From CAZBWS01 sp964495705 (lineage in GTDB: Bacteria; Pseudomonadota; Gammaproteobacteria; HTCC5015), in the NCBI GenBank assembly GCA_964495705.1, contig CAZBWS010000003.1, positions 1 through 64,000 on the forward strand: DNA of 64,000 nt, written 5' to 3'. Shown piece after piece: positions 16,722 through 25,194 of this stretch. Positions within the stretch are counted from its first letter, which is position 1. Each line of letters starts with the position of its first letter. The translations under genes were made by a program, and so were the position numbers. A model generated the notes under the pieces. That model searched no databases and was not told the DNA's origin. It worked only from the letters and a program-made list of their open reading frames with translations.

Positions 16722-17660
16722 CTAAAATCGAATGTTAATCATCCACACTGCTACTGCACCCAGCACTATGGAAGTAATTAGTAACCAACGGCTACTATTG
16801 CGGTATTTTTTCACCAGTTCTTCATCATTTAATGAAGATAAGATGTATATATTCTGCTTTTTGGGTGGGTTATGCATAAAGTGTACAGCCGGTAGTGCCG
16901 AGCCCTGCATGCGCTGTTTTTCTACTTCACGAGTAGCCGCCTTTTGCACATCATCCCATTCTTCTTGGTCAATTTTACCATCACCATTTTTATCAAAACT
17001 GCGTAAATAGATATCTGGGTGCTGTTTCCATTTATTCAACAGAGCGCGCATTTCATCTTTCAGGCTATACAGCTCTTCCCCTGTTCCTGCCGTTTCAAAT
17101 TGACCGATAGCATAAAGCATTTCTGCAGGCTCTATCCACGATTCTGTATAGCGGTAATCTGTATTGATAGAGTCCAACAAGCCTGACTTAGCCGGCGCAA
17201 AACCTGGAGAGCGAGTATTCCCATGCCACCTCTGTTTTTCATAAGTCGTAACTTCTGCATCATCCGGGTCTATTACACAGCGACCCGTATCATCTTCTAA
17301 AACAAATAAATGCTCTGAAGTCACCTTTTCAATGGTCTTCCATTGCTCCCGTTTACCACTAGAATCTCGTTCGCGTCTTTCAACCTTATATTGATACCAA
17401 ACACAGCTGCGACCGCTGAGGGGGGAAACTATATTTCCCTCCGGTAAAAATTCCGCATTACCAATCAATTCTACATAGCCCTGAGCCGCTGAACGAATAC
17501 TGGAAGTGGGCACATCTTCAATTAAGCGCGCACGCTTGGTTTTTTTAAACCAGTGCACCCAAGCGACAATACAACCAATGATAATAAAACCACAAATAAA
17601 GCCAAAGGGAATGGCGTCCATGGATTGTAGGGTTTCGCGGAGTTGTTGGATGTAGGTCAT
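16722..17660 (-). CDS. GIDE-domain membrane protein with EF-hand
   Basis: A 312-residue protein. An N-terminal transmembrane helix (FGFICGFIIIGCIVAWVHWF) is followed by a GIDE/MULAN-like domain (GNAEFLPEGNIVSPLSGRSCVWYQYKVERRER, residues about 65-100). A canonical EF-hand calcium loop, DKNGDGKIDQEEW, lies near residues 225-236. A C-terminal helix (WLLITSIVLGAVAVWMINI) ends the protein. In bacteria GIDE-domain proteins often sit beside LemA, as here (lemA at 18311 and a lipoprotein between). No RING finger is present, so there is no ligase activity as in eukaryotic MULAN. A membrane stress or calcium-responsive role is inference. Confidence 0.78.
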   Translation of the reverse strand: MTYIQQLRETLQSMDAIPFGFICGFIIIGCIVAWVHWFKKTKRARLIEDVPTSSIRSAAQGYVELIGNAEFLPEGNIVSPLSGRSCVWYQYKVERRERDSSGKREQWKTIEKVTSEHLFVLEDDTGRCVIDPDDAEVTTYEKQRWHGNTRSPGFAPAKSGLLDSINTDYRYTESWIEPAEMLYAIGQFETAGTGEELYSLKDEMRALLNKWKQHPDIYLRSFDKNGDGKIDQEEWDDVQKAATREVEKQRMQGSALPAVHFMHNPPKKQNIYILSSLNDEELVKKYRNSSRWLLITSIVLGAVAVWMINIRF

Positions 17661-17667
17661 TAAACAA

Positions 17668-17767
17668 TGTCATCCTGAGTGTAGCGCAGCGGAATCGAAG
17701 GATCTGGGTAATGAGTAATTCGGTGAACCAGATCCTTCGACTTCATTTCATTTCGCTCAGGATGACA
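17668..17767. repeat. TGTCATCCTGAG dispersed inverted repeat
   Basis: Its outer arms are the same as in the 13828-13928 copy (TGTCATCCTGAG and CTCAGGATGACA), with the same inner GATCTGG and CCAGATC arms. It separates the lipoprotein gene from the GIDE gene within what looks like one operon. Confidence 0.85.
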
Positions 17768-17771
17768 AATA

Positions 17772-18296
17772 TCACTTCACCTGCGGAAAGATTGCTACGT
17801 TTTTCTTGTAATGCGCATAAGGCATAATCAAAAACACACCACCGACGGTATCAGTACGAATAGTGACTAACTCACCCTTAGTATTAATAAATAAAACGAT
17901 TTTCTTACGATCACAACCCAACACACCTTTTTCTGCTGTACAGTGGCTATTTGAAGATAATTCCAACACTCCATTTTTATTCAGCTTTAAGCCATCACCT
18001 AAGGGTATCGTCTTAGTTTGCTTGGCATCAGCAAAATGAATCACCAAACCCGTACTGCTATTAAAGCTGACCTGCGCCGATGCGGATTGGCTGGCAGGAA
18101 TCAGTAACAAGTTCGCCAAGTTATCAATCACCGGGCCATCCGCATTGCTTTTATAATTGGCCTGATTAGCAAAAGTCGCTGAGAAGTTTGCTGTGGCGGC
18201 ACGGTCAATGGTTTCTTCATCGCCGCGTTTGTCGATAGAGACGCAGCCACTGAAGAGGAAGGCTAGAATTGTTGGGATTAGGAGTTTTTTAGGCAT
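17772..18296 (-). CDS. Lipoprotein of unknown function in the lemA cluster
   Basis: A 174-residue predicted lipoprotein: MPKKLLIPTILAFLFSGC, lipobox FSGC. A pair of cysteines later (SHCTAEKGVLGCD) may form a disulfide. No catalytic motif is seen. It lies between lemA (14 bp upstream) and the GIDE-domain gene, so the three probably function together at the envelope. The TGTCATCCTGAG repeat begins 4 bp after its stop codon. Confidence 0.7.
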   Translation of the reverse strand: MPKKLLIPTILAFLFSGCVSIDKRGDEETIDRAATANFSATFANQANYKSNADGPVIDNLANLLLIPASQSASAQVSFNSSTGLVIHFADAKQTKTIPLGDGLKLNKNGVLELSSNSHCTAEKGVLGCDRKKIVLFINTKGELVTIRTDTVGGVFLIMPYAHYKKNVAIFPQVK

Positions 18297-18310
18297 GGTT
18301 ATTATTTATA

Positions 18311-18886
18311 TTAGCTCTCAAAAGCTCCTTGCATATCCACATCCGCCAACTCTGCCTCAGAAAACTGCAACAACTGTCGTTCCTTAAAACCAAACAACTT
18401 AGCAATAATTACATCGGGGATCATTTCTATACGGGTGTTATTCACCGTCACGCTTTCGTTATAAAACTCGCGGCGGTCGGCTATTTGATTTTCTAAGGCA
18501 GTAATACGATTTTGCAGATGTTTGAACTGATCATTAGCTTTCAATTCAGGATAGTCTTCTACGGCAACATATAACTGGCCTAGGCCTTGGCGCATCATGG
18601 TCTCTGATTGGCCGACTTTTTTTACATCTTCGTTTTGCAAAGCATCAGCAGCCATGGAACGTGCTTTCATTACGGCTTCAAAAGTTTCCCGTTCGTGCTT
18701 CATATAGCCTTTACAGACTTCTATCAGCTTTGGAAGCTCGTCATGGCGTTGTTTGAGTAATACATCGATATTAGCCCAGGATTTAGACACATAGTGTTTT
18801 ATACGTACTAAGCCGTTATAGATGATCACGGCGTAAACTAATACGATGGCGACAGCGGTAGCGATGAAATATGTTGTTAAGTCCAT
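18311..18886 (-). CDS. lemA: LemA family protein
   Basis: A 191-residue LemA-family protein. One N-terminal transmembrane helix (YFIATAVAIVLVYAVIIYNGL) precedes a helical bundle with the family signature VSKSWANIDVLLKQRHDELPKLIEVCKGYMKHE and the C-terminal FYNESVTVNNTRIEMIPDVIIAKLFGF. The function is not defined biochemically. It is the first gene of a LemA-lipoprotein-GIDE unit. Confidence 0.92.
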   Translation of the reverse strand: MDLTTYFIATAVAIVLVYAVIIYNGLVRIKHYVSKSWANIDVLLKQRHDELPKLIEVCKGYMKHERETFEAVMKARSMAADALQNEDVKKVGQSETMMRQGLGQLYVAVEDYPELKANDQFKHLQNRITALENQIADRREFYNESVTVNNTRIEMIPDVIIAKLFGFKERQLLQFSEAELADVDMQGAFES

Positions 18887-18899
18887 TTCCTGCCTCCCG

Positions 18900-19229
18900 T
18901 TAATTGATGATGGTTTTAGCCAGTAATGTAGCTTTTTCTACAACGTCGTAAGGCGCTTTTTCAATAAGCTGAACTTGCCTATCCGTATAGTCCAGTGATT
19001 TTATTTGGTATACCAGTACAGCGCCTTGGGTTTGTAGTTCTTGTGGCAAAACCACTTCTATTTTTGTACCACGAAGCGTGCTGGTAATTGGAGCAACAAT
19101 AGCAAAGCCGGTGTGCTCGTTAAATGCTTTTCTAGAGATAACCAAGGCAGGACGAAATTTCATTATTTCTCTCCCAGCACTGGGATCAAAATTTAGTTTA
19201 ACGATATCTCCCTTATCTGGAATGTACAT
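18900..19229 (-). CDS. MazF/PemK-type toxin
   Basis: A 109-residue endoribonuclease toxin of the MazF/ChpB family. YIPDKGDIVKLNFDPSAGREI, RPALVISRKAFN, IVAPITST and GAVLVYQIKSLDY are the expected strands, with the catalytic Arg in KFRPALVIS and the Thr of PITST in family positions. The ATG overlaps the antitoxin stop at 19229. The gene lies just downstream, in the leftward direction, of gyrB. The peptide TDRQ comes from an imperfect copy of the dispersed word (18976-18988). Confidence 0.88.
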   Translation of the reverse strand: MYIPDKGDIVKLNFDPSAGREIMKFRPALVISRKAFNEHTGFAIVAPITSTLRGTKIEVVLPQELQTQGAVLVYQIKSLDYTDRQVQLIEKAPYDVVEKATLLAKTIIN

Positions 19230-19483
19230 TAAAGCTCTTTGCCCACAGGTTTATCATCTAACCATTCGCGGTCTTCTTCTGTCACTGCAAAGGATTGCTT
19301 GGGGCTTGAGGCTAATAACTCTTCCAAACTGAGCTCTTCTTTAACCGGAGATAATATGATTTTGTTATCTTCTAAGCTTAAATCCAGTTTTGAACCCACC
19401 GTTAAACCCAGTGTTTTCAAAATGGCTTTAGGGATGCTGATAATGCTTGCGCCCCCTGATTGGCGTACGGCTATCGCTGACAT
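19229..19483 (-). CDS. AbrB/MazE-type antitoxin
   Basis: An 84-residue SpoVT/AbrB-fold antitoxin. The N-terminal swapped-hairpin DNA-binding domain is visible (VRQSGGASIISIPKAILKTLGLTVGSKLDLSLED). The C-terminal acidic tail (EEDREWLDDKPVGKEL) would wrap the toxin. It is coupled to the toxin gene by overlap. Palindromes at 19499-19544 directly upstream are the likely autoregulatory operator. Confidence 0.88.
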   Translation of the reverse strand: MSAIAVRQSGGASIISIPKAILKTLGLTVGSKLDLSLEDNKIILSPVKEELSLEELLASSPKQSFAVTEEDREWLDDKPVGKEL

Positions 19484-19498
19484 GTTTATGACCTCATA

Positions 19499-19544
19499 GT
19501 GTTATACAAAAATATAACACGAAGTTTTACTTATGTATAACTTC
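19499..19544. promoter_or_regulatory. Candidate mazEF operator
   Basis: The perfect inverted repeat GTGTTATA (19499-19506) / TATAACAC (19513-19520) is followed by GAAGTT (19521-19526) / AACTTC (19539-19544). Both lie immediately upstream of the antitoxin start, as expected for a conditionally cooperative toxin-antitoxin operator. Confidence 0.65.
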
Positions 19545-19557
19545 AAGAAAATCTTTT

Positions 19558-19587
19558 AGCATATCCACATTCATATGCGGATATGCT
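19558..19587. repeat. Inverted pair of the ATGCGGATAGGCT word (pair 4)
   Basis: AGCATATCCACAT at 19558-19570 (11/13) is next to ATGCGGATATGCT at 19575-19587 (12/13). Unlike the other pairs, the ATGCGG ends face each other. It lies 14 bp past the gyrB stop and may help end that transcript. Confidence 0.65.
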
Positions 19588-19601
19588 GTAAATAAACATC
19601 T

Positions 19602-22010
19602 TTATACGTCTAGGTTAGATACCGACAGTGCATTACCTTCAATAAAGTCACGACGGGGTTCCACGTGATCGCCCATTAAGGTAGTAAATACTTCATCGGC
19701 AGCAATAGCATCTTCAATACGTACTTGTAACAAGCGACGCGAACCAGGATCTAATGTTGTTTCGGCCAACTGTTCAGGATTCATTTCACCCAAACCCTTA
19801 TAGCGCTGAATGCTTTGACCTTTACGAGCTTCCGCCATGATCCACTCTAGGACTTCACCAAAAGTATTCACCGCTTCAACTTTTTCACCACGCTTGACGT
19901 AGGCACCTTCGCTGAGCAAACCATCTAGGCGTTCACCAAGATCACCGAGATACTTGTACTCGCCTCCATTAAAGAACTCAGGCTCGTAGATTTGCTCAAT
20001 CGGTACACCATGTACGATGCGCTCAAGCTTTACACCATAAACATTGTCTTCGCGCTTAATGGCATTAGCGGAGTAAGAGGTTGCTGGGCCCGCGTTTACG
20101 TTCACCGCTTTGGATACCTGGTCAGCCCACTCTTGTACCTTAGCCTGATCAAGTAAGTCATCCCCCTTTAAGCTATTGAAATTCAACATGGCTTCTAGCA
20201 CAGATTGATCGTAACGCTTAGATAAACGGTTCACCATACTCTTGGCTGAAAGATAGCGTTGAGATAGATCTTCCAAAGCTTCACCACTGAGTGCAGGGGC
20301 ATTGCTATTGACGTGGAGTGAGCAGTCACTCAAGGCTAATGAAAGTAGATAATCTGTTAACGCCTTATCATCTTTCACATAACGCTCTTGCTTACCCTTC
20401 TTGACCTTATACAAAGGTGGCTGTGCAATGTAGATATAACCATTTTCAATCAATTCAGGCATTTGACGATAGAAAAAGGTCAGTAATAGTGTTCGGATGT
20501 GGGAGCCGTCAACATCGGCATCGGTCATGATAATGATGCGGTGGTAGCGCAGCTTTTCAATATTGTATTCTTCGTTACCAATACCGCAGCCAAGGGCGGT
20601 AATCAGCGTGCCCACTTCTTGTGAGCTGATCATTTTGTCGAAGCGTGCACGCTCTACGTTAAGGATTTTACCTTTCAGTGGCAGTACCGCTTGAGTACGA
20701 CGGTCACGACCTTGTTTGGCAGAGCCTCCCGCAGAGTCACCCTCCACTATGAAGAGTTCTGATTGTGCAGGATCTTTTTCCTGGCAATCTGCTAGTTTAC
20801 CTGGCAAGCCGGCAATATCTAACACACCTTTACGGCGAGTCATTTCACGGGCGCGCTTGGCCGCTTCTCTAGCACTAGCCGCATCAACAATCTTGTTAGC
20901 GATGATCTTAGCTTCTGTTGGGTTTTCCAACAGGAACTCTTGTAACTTCTCAGCCATGGCTGATTCAACAATACCCTTCACTTCTGAAGACACCAACTTG
21001 TCTTTAGTCTGTGAAGAGAACTTGGGATCAGGCACTTTGACCGAAACAACTGCGGTTAAACCTTCACGAGCGTCATCACCGCTCACATTAACCTTGGCTT
21101 TCTTAGCCACACCTTCCGCTTCGATGTAGTTGTTCATGGTACGGGTTAGCGCACCACGGAAGCCCGCAAGGTGTGAACCACCATCGCGCTGGGGAATATT
21201 GTTGGTGTAGCAGAATACATTTTCTTGATAGGAATCATTCCACTGCAATGACACTTCAACACCCACCTCATCCTTGATGGTTTCGATATGCACAACCTTT
21301 TCGTGCAATGGTGTTTTGTTGCGGTTGAGATGTTCTACGAATGCGGATATGCCGCCTTCGTATTCAAAAATATCTTCTTTGCCGCTGCGCTCGTCTTTGA
21401 GAACAATACGTACGCCAGAGTTTAGAAATGACAACTCACGTAGACGTTTAGATAAAATATCGTAGTGGTATTCAACCTGAGTGAATATTTCTTCAGACGC
21501 TAGGAAACTAACACTAGTACCAGTGCGATCGGTTTCACCGGTAACTGCTAGTGGTGCGTCAGGCACAGAGTCGGTGTAGTTTTGAGTGTGAATCTTACCG
21601 TGACGGTGAATTTCTAAGGTCAGCTTGTGTGACAGCGCGTTAACTACGGAGATACCTACCCCGTGTAAACCACCGGAAACCTTGTAGGAGTTATCGTCAA
21701 ACTTACCACCCGCGTGCAATACGGTCATGATGACCTCTGCCGCTGAGCGCCCTTCCTCTGGGTGCATGTCAGTAGGAATACCACGGCCGTTATCCGAAAC
21801 CGTAATGGTCTCGTCAGTCTGGATGGTGACTTTAATCTCTGAACAGTGTCCCGCTAGGGCTTCATCGATTGAGTTATCGACCACCTCAAACACCATATGG
21901 TGCAAGCCAGTGCCGTCGTCTGTATCACCGATGTACATGCCTGGGCGCTTGCGCACTGCATCCAGCCCTTTAAGGACTTTAATACTCGATGAACCGTATT
22001 CTTCACTCAT
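19602..22010 (-). CDS. gyrB: DNA gyrase subunit B
   Basis: An 802-residue gyrase ATPase subunit, which with GyrA introduces negative supercoils. GHKL motifs are seen as VFEVVDNSIDEALAGH, SDNGRGIPTDMHPEEG and GGLHGVGISVVNALS. The Toprim domain has IVEGDSAGGSAKQGRDR, PLKGKILNVE and TDADVDGSHIRTLLLTFF (Mg2+ ligands). The C-terminal segment RYKGLGEMNPEQLAETTLDP is conserved. It is leftward, co-oriented with replication, and last in the dnaA-dnaN-recF-gyrB series. A near-match of the dispersed word (21341-21353) lies within it. Annotators should expect normal length (E. coli 804 residues). Confidence 0.98.
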   Translation of the reverse strand: MSEEYGSSSIKVLKGLDAVRKRPGMYIGDTDDGTGLHHMVFEVVDNSIDEALAGHCSEIKVTIQTDETITVSDNGRGIPTDMHPEEGRSAAEVIMTVLHAGGKFDDNSYKVSGGLHGVGISVVNALSHKLTLEIHRHGKIHTQNYTDSVPDAPLAVTGETDRTGTSVSFLASEEIFTQVEYHYDILSKRLRELSFLNSGVRIVLKDERSGKEDIFEYEGGISAFVEHLNRNKTPLHEKVVHIETIKDEVGVEVSLQWNDSYQENVFCYTNNIPQRDGGSHLAGFRGALTRTMNNYIEAEGVAKKAKVNVSGDDAREGLTAVVSVKVPDPKFSSQTKDKLVSSEVKGIVESAMAEKLQEFLLENPTEAKIIANKIVDAASAREAAKRAREMTRRKGVLDIAGLPGKLADCQEKDPAQSELFIVEGDSAGGSAKQGRDRRTQAVLPLKGKILNVERARFDKMISSQEVGTLITALGCGIGNEEYNIEKLRYHRIIIMTDADVDGSHIRTLLLTFFYRQMPELIENGYIYIAQPPLYKVKKGKQERYVKDDKALTDYLLSLALSDCSLHVNSNAPALSGEALEDLSQRYLSAKSMVNRLSKRYDQSVLEAMLNFNSLKGDDLLDQAKVQEWADQVSKAVNVNAGPATSYSANAIKREDNVYGVKLERIVHGVPIEQIYEPEFFNGGEYKYLGDLGERLDGLLSEGAYVKRGEKVEAVNTFGEVLEWIMAEARKGQSIQRYKGLGEMNPEQLAETTLDPGSRRLLQVRIEDAIAADEVFTTLMGDHVEPRRDFIEGNALSVSNLDV

Positions 22011-22168
22011 AATTCTTACCTTAGTCTTCCCGATTGTAGCTTTGCTAATGTCATGATTAGCGCGGTCTTCTGGGGAAGCCTGTAATGTGTTTATTTATAT
22101 TTGTTTAGCTTTAACCAAGCGCAGCAGTATAGCACCAGAAAAGCCTAAAAACCTACTGCTATACAGCA

Positions 22169-23245
22169 TCACTCTATCTCTGAAAGCATACCGTGTTCCA
22201 CGTGGAACATGCGTTTATCATCCCATGCGGATAAGTCAATTTGGTCCTGTTCAACACAGCTAACAAATATCTGTGCATTCATATTACGCAGTAGCTCCAT
22301 CAATGAATGACGGTGTTGTACATCCAACTCTGCGGGTAAATCATCAACCAAAATAACACAGGGAAGTTGTGTAAGCTCACTGTACAATTCTGACTGAGCT
22401 AAACGTAATGCAGACACCAACATCTTCTGCTGCCCCCGGGATATCTCACCCTGAGCCTTATAACCATTGACCTTAAAAACCAGCTCAGCTCGATGAGGAC
22501 CTTGAGTCGTATAACCACGCTGCCAGTCCCGCACCCTATTCCCTTTCAGAGCTGTAGCCAATGTTTCTTCCGCATCCCAACCAGGCTGGTAAATCATTTC
22601 AATCTTTTGATCACCCATAATGGCTTGGGTGTACTTCGGCAAGATCTTTCTTAAGGCATCCAAATAACTCATCCGCATACCATGCAAACGACTGGCTGCT
22701 TGGCTTAATTCCCCATCCCATGCCCCTTCCATATCTTTCATGCGCTGGCGAAGTGCAGAGTTTCTTTGTTTCAAAGCCCGTTGATAGCGTGCCCATGTAA
22801 CATAGAAGTCATGTTCCACGTGGAACACTCCCCAATCCAAAAACTGCCTTCTGAACTTAGGACCGCCAATAACCAACTGATGACTCTCTGGATGGATGAT
22901 CTGCACAGGCAGAAACTTAGCTAACTCAGAGACTCTCTCAACCACCTCTCCATTCGCCTTCATCAAGCTTTTCTGTTTAGAGCGCTTGATGCCTAAAGGG
23001 ATAACATTGCCGCTAGCCTGTTTAACCTGGGCACTGATAATCATGGATTCTGTATTGTGCTTAAGTACTTCCCCTATCTGTCGAGTTCGAAAAGAACGTG
23101 CGGTGCTTAAGAAATAAATAGCTTCAAGTAAGGAGGTTTTACCAGAGGCATTTTTGCCGACGATAAGGTTTAACTTAGGGGATGTTTCTATATCAACCTG
23201 TTCTAGGATACGCAGGTTTTGGATGAAGAGTTTGGTGATGCTCAC
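22169..23245 (-). CDS. recF: DNA replication and repair protein RecF
   Basis: A 358-residue SMC-like ATPase that loads RecA at gapped DNA. Walker A is LIVGKNASGKTSLLEAI (residues about 27-43), the ABC signature region is ISRGQQKMLVSALRLAQ, and Walker B is VILVDDLPAELD. The ATG at 23245 gives MSITKLFIQNLRILE, the usual RecF start. The coding sequence contains two perfect parS sites read as FHVEH (22194-22209 and 22812-22827). Normally recF follows dnaN directly, but here a separate gene (23252-23782) and a palindromic repeat intervene. Confidence 0.96.
   Translation of the reverse strand: MSITKLFIQNLRILEQVDIETSPKLNLIVGKNASGKTSLLEAIYFLSTARSFRTRQIGEVLKHNTESMIISAQVKQASGNVIPLGIKRSKQKSLMKANGEVVERVSELAKFLPVQIIHPESHQLVIGGPKFRRQFLDWGVFHVEHDFYVTWARYQRALKQRNSALRQRMKDMEGAWDGELSQAASRLHGMRMSYLDALRKILPKYTQAIMGDQKIEMIYQPGWDAEETLATALKGNRVRDWQRGYTTQGPHRAELVFKVNGYKAQGEISRGQQKMLVSALRLAQSELYSELTQLPCVILVDDLPAELDVQHRHSLMELLRNMNAQIFVSCVEQDQIDLSAWDDKRMFHVEHGMLSEIE
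22194..22209. promoter_or_regulatory. parS centromere site 1
   Basis: TGTTCCACGTGGAACA is a perfect 16-bp parS palindrome near the 3' end of recF (coding MFHVEHG). ParB, encoded at 36575, should load here and spread for chromosome segregation. Confidence 0.95.
22812..22827. promoter_or_regulatory. parS centromere site 2
   Basis: A second perfect TGTTCCACGTGGAACA, 618 bp from the first, again within recF and read as VFHVEHD. Confidence 0.95.
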
Positions 23246-23251
23246 GGACTA

Positions 23252-23782
23252 CTACTTCCGCTGATGGAGGATGATAGTGTCCACCTTGTCCTGCGACCTT
23301 ACTGTGTAAGTATTCGTGCCCCAGCCTCCTGTGTAAAGGTAGTCTTGAACTGTGACACTGAAAGAGATCTGTTCTCCGTCATAATTGTCATCACTTTTTA
23401 CTCCAACCAAAGGAACAATTTCAATCTCTCCAAAGTTATCTTCAAAATTTTGAGGCTCTGCTATCCAGCGTTCACTTACATGTACTGATTTCACATAAGG
23501 CTTCCATGACCCTTTATAAGAGAAACTCCCCTTAACTGTATATTCAACTAATGCTTTAGAGTTAGTAAGCGTTAAATGCGGATATAAGACTTCAGCTTTT
23601 ATAGACTCAATAATGAACTCTTCTCCGTTGTTTCCCCAGCCAATCTTATATGTGATCGGAACATCTGATTTAGGACTAGGTATATCAGGGCTTATATATG
23701 AGGATAATATTAAAAGCCCAACAATAGCTAATAGTGCTAAAGAACATATTATTCCCAATATGATTTTCACTTTTTTAGACAT
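23252..23782 (-). CDS. Hypothetical membrane-anchored protein between dnaN and recF
   Basis: A 176-residue protein with an N-terminal transmembrane segment (KKVKIILGIICSLALLAIVGLLILSSYI) and a beta-rich extracytoplasmic domain (TYKIGWGNNGEEFIIES, LVEYTVKGSFSYKGSWKPYV, TVQDYLYTGGWGTNTYTVR). No family is recognised. It is AT-richer than recF and dnaN and interrupts the usually tight dnaN-recF junction, with a 125-bp palindromic element on its dnaN side. These are signs of an insertion. The start ATG at 23782 precedes a textbook anchor. Confidence 0.62.
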   Translation of the reverse strand: MSKKVKIILGIICSLALLAIVGLLILSSYISPDIPSPKSDVPITYKIGWGNNGEEFIIESIKAEVLYPHLTLTNSKALVEYTVKGSFSYKGSWKPYVKSVHVSERWIAEPQNFEDNFGEIEIVPLVGVKSDDNYDGEQISFSVTVQDYLYTGGWGTNTYTVRSQDKVDTIILHQRK

Positions 23783-23804
23783 ATACCAAACCCGTATAAA
23801 TACT

Positions 23805-23929
23805 GTTTACGGTTAGCGAGAGCGTTAAGGACAAGGCAAAAATAAACTCAGAAGCGCAGTGTACTTGTGTACATGAGCATTCTGAGTTTATTTTTAACGC
23901 CGTCATTGACGTTCGCAGCAATCGTAAAC
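23805..23929. repeat. 125-bp palindromic element touching the dnaN stop codon
   Basis: The outer arms are GTTTACG and CGTAAAC. The inner arms AATAAACTCAGAA and TTCTGAGTTTATT are perfect, around a centre containing GTGTACTTGTGTACATGAGC. This MITE-like imperfect palindrome is of a type seen between genes in many gammaproteobacteria. Its last base (23929) is also the final base of the dnaN stop codon. Confidence 0.8.
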
Positions 23930-25177
23930 TACAAACGCATCGGCATAATAACGTACTTAGCCGTCTGCGCCCCAGCCTCTTGNNNNNNNNNNNNNNNNNN
24001 NNNNNNNNNNNNNNNNNNNNNNNNNNNNNNNNNNNNNNNNNNNNNNNNNNNNNNNNNNNNNNNNNNNNNNNNNNNNNNNNNNACGCATCGGCATAATAAC
24101 GTACTTAGCCGTCTGCGCCCCAGCCTCTTGCACTAAGCAAGAGCTATTCGAATCCTTAAGCTCAATCGTTACCGTATCTTCTTCGATCGAATTCAATACA
24201 TCCAACATGTAGTTTACGTTGAAACCAATTTCGATCTGATCGCTATCGTATTGTACTTCCAGCTCTTCTTCAGCCTCTTCCTGTTCAGGGTTATTAGTCT
24301 GAATCTTCAATATATTGGCTTCTGCACTGAGGCGTACGCCTTTGTATTTCTCGTTAGAAAGAATGGATGTACGGGTGAGTGCTAAACGAAGGTCTTGCTT
24401 ATCCGTTGTTACAATTTTATCGCCATCTACAGGCATTACACGCTGGTAGTCTGGGAAGCGTCCATCGATGAGTTTAGAAGTGAAACGTAGTGCTCCCATA
24501 TCAACACGAATATGATTACTGCTTAAACTCACATTAGCGTCGGCATCAGCCGTATCTAACATACGCATTAATTCTAAAACACCTTTGCGAGGAATGATGA
24601 CTTGGCGGCTTTCTGGTACGTTAATACCTGCATCGGTTTCGCACAGTGCTAAACGGTGACCATCAGTTGCTACTGCTCTCACCATGCTACCTGAGAGTTC
24701 TAGCATTAGGCCGTTTAAGTAATAGCGCACATCTTGTTGTGCCATAGCAAAGGCAGTTTTCTCTATCACTTTTCGCAATGTTGCTTGAGGAATAGTGAAA
24801 CTGGAATTTACTTGTATATCTTCTAGGGCAGGAAAATCTGCTGCGGGGAGTGTAGATAGCTTAAAGCGACTACGCCCTGAAGAGATCGTTGCTTTATCGC
24901 CATCGACTAACAATGCAATGTCTGCACCATCAGGTAGGTTTTTACAGATATCTAAAAGCTTTCGTGCAGGCAATGTGATATCGCCATCCTGATCAACAGG
25001 CATAACACTATTAGCAACCAGTTCTATTTCTAAATCTGTTGCAGTGATAGTTACATCACCTGCGTTTGCCTTGATTAACACATTGGAGAGTGCTGGCATG
25101 GTCTGTTTACGTTCTACAGCACCGATGACTTTTTGTAGTGGTGTTAACAATGCTTCACGTGAAAGGTTTAGTTTCAT
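23929..25177 (-). CDS. dnaN: DNA polymerase III beta subunit (sliding clamp)
   Basis: This encodes the processivity clamp. MKLNLSREALLTPLQKVIGAVERKQTMPALSNVLI is a typical start, ATDGHRLALCE lies mid-protein, and the C terminus is YVIMPMRL. The 100-N run inside the coordinates is not a real interruption. The 48 bp before the Ns (23935-23982) repeat exactly after them (24083-24130). Collapsing the duplicate gives a 366-residue protein, the length of E. coli DnaN. It is leftward and downstream of dnaA across the candidate oriC. The stop codon coincides with the edge of a palindromic repeat. Confidence 0.95.
23983..24082. other. Assembly gap (100 N), overlapping contig ends
   Basis: The 48 bases on the left flank (23935-23982) are identical to the 48 bases on the right flank (24083-24130). 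The simplest reading is that two contigs overlap here and were scaffolded with a placeholder instead of being merged. Confidence 0.92.
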
Positions 25178-25194
25178 GTTCCTTACCTAAAGTT

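Noticed and set aside
23867..24136. Plus-strand open frame through the first N run
   Set aside because: It is an artefact of reading through placeholder bases over a palindromic repeat and antisense to dnaN.
25151..25166. TGCTTCACGTGAAAGG, 13/16 to the Bacillus-type parS, near the dnaN start
   Set aside because: The two exact sites in recF follow the gammaproteobacterial form; this one is degenerate and lies in the conserved dnaN N-terminal coding region (LSREALL).
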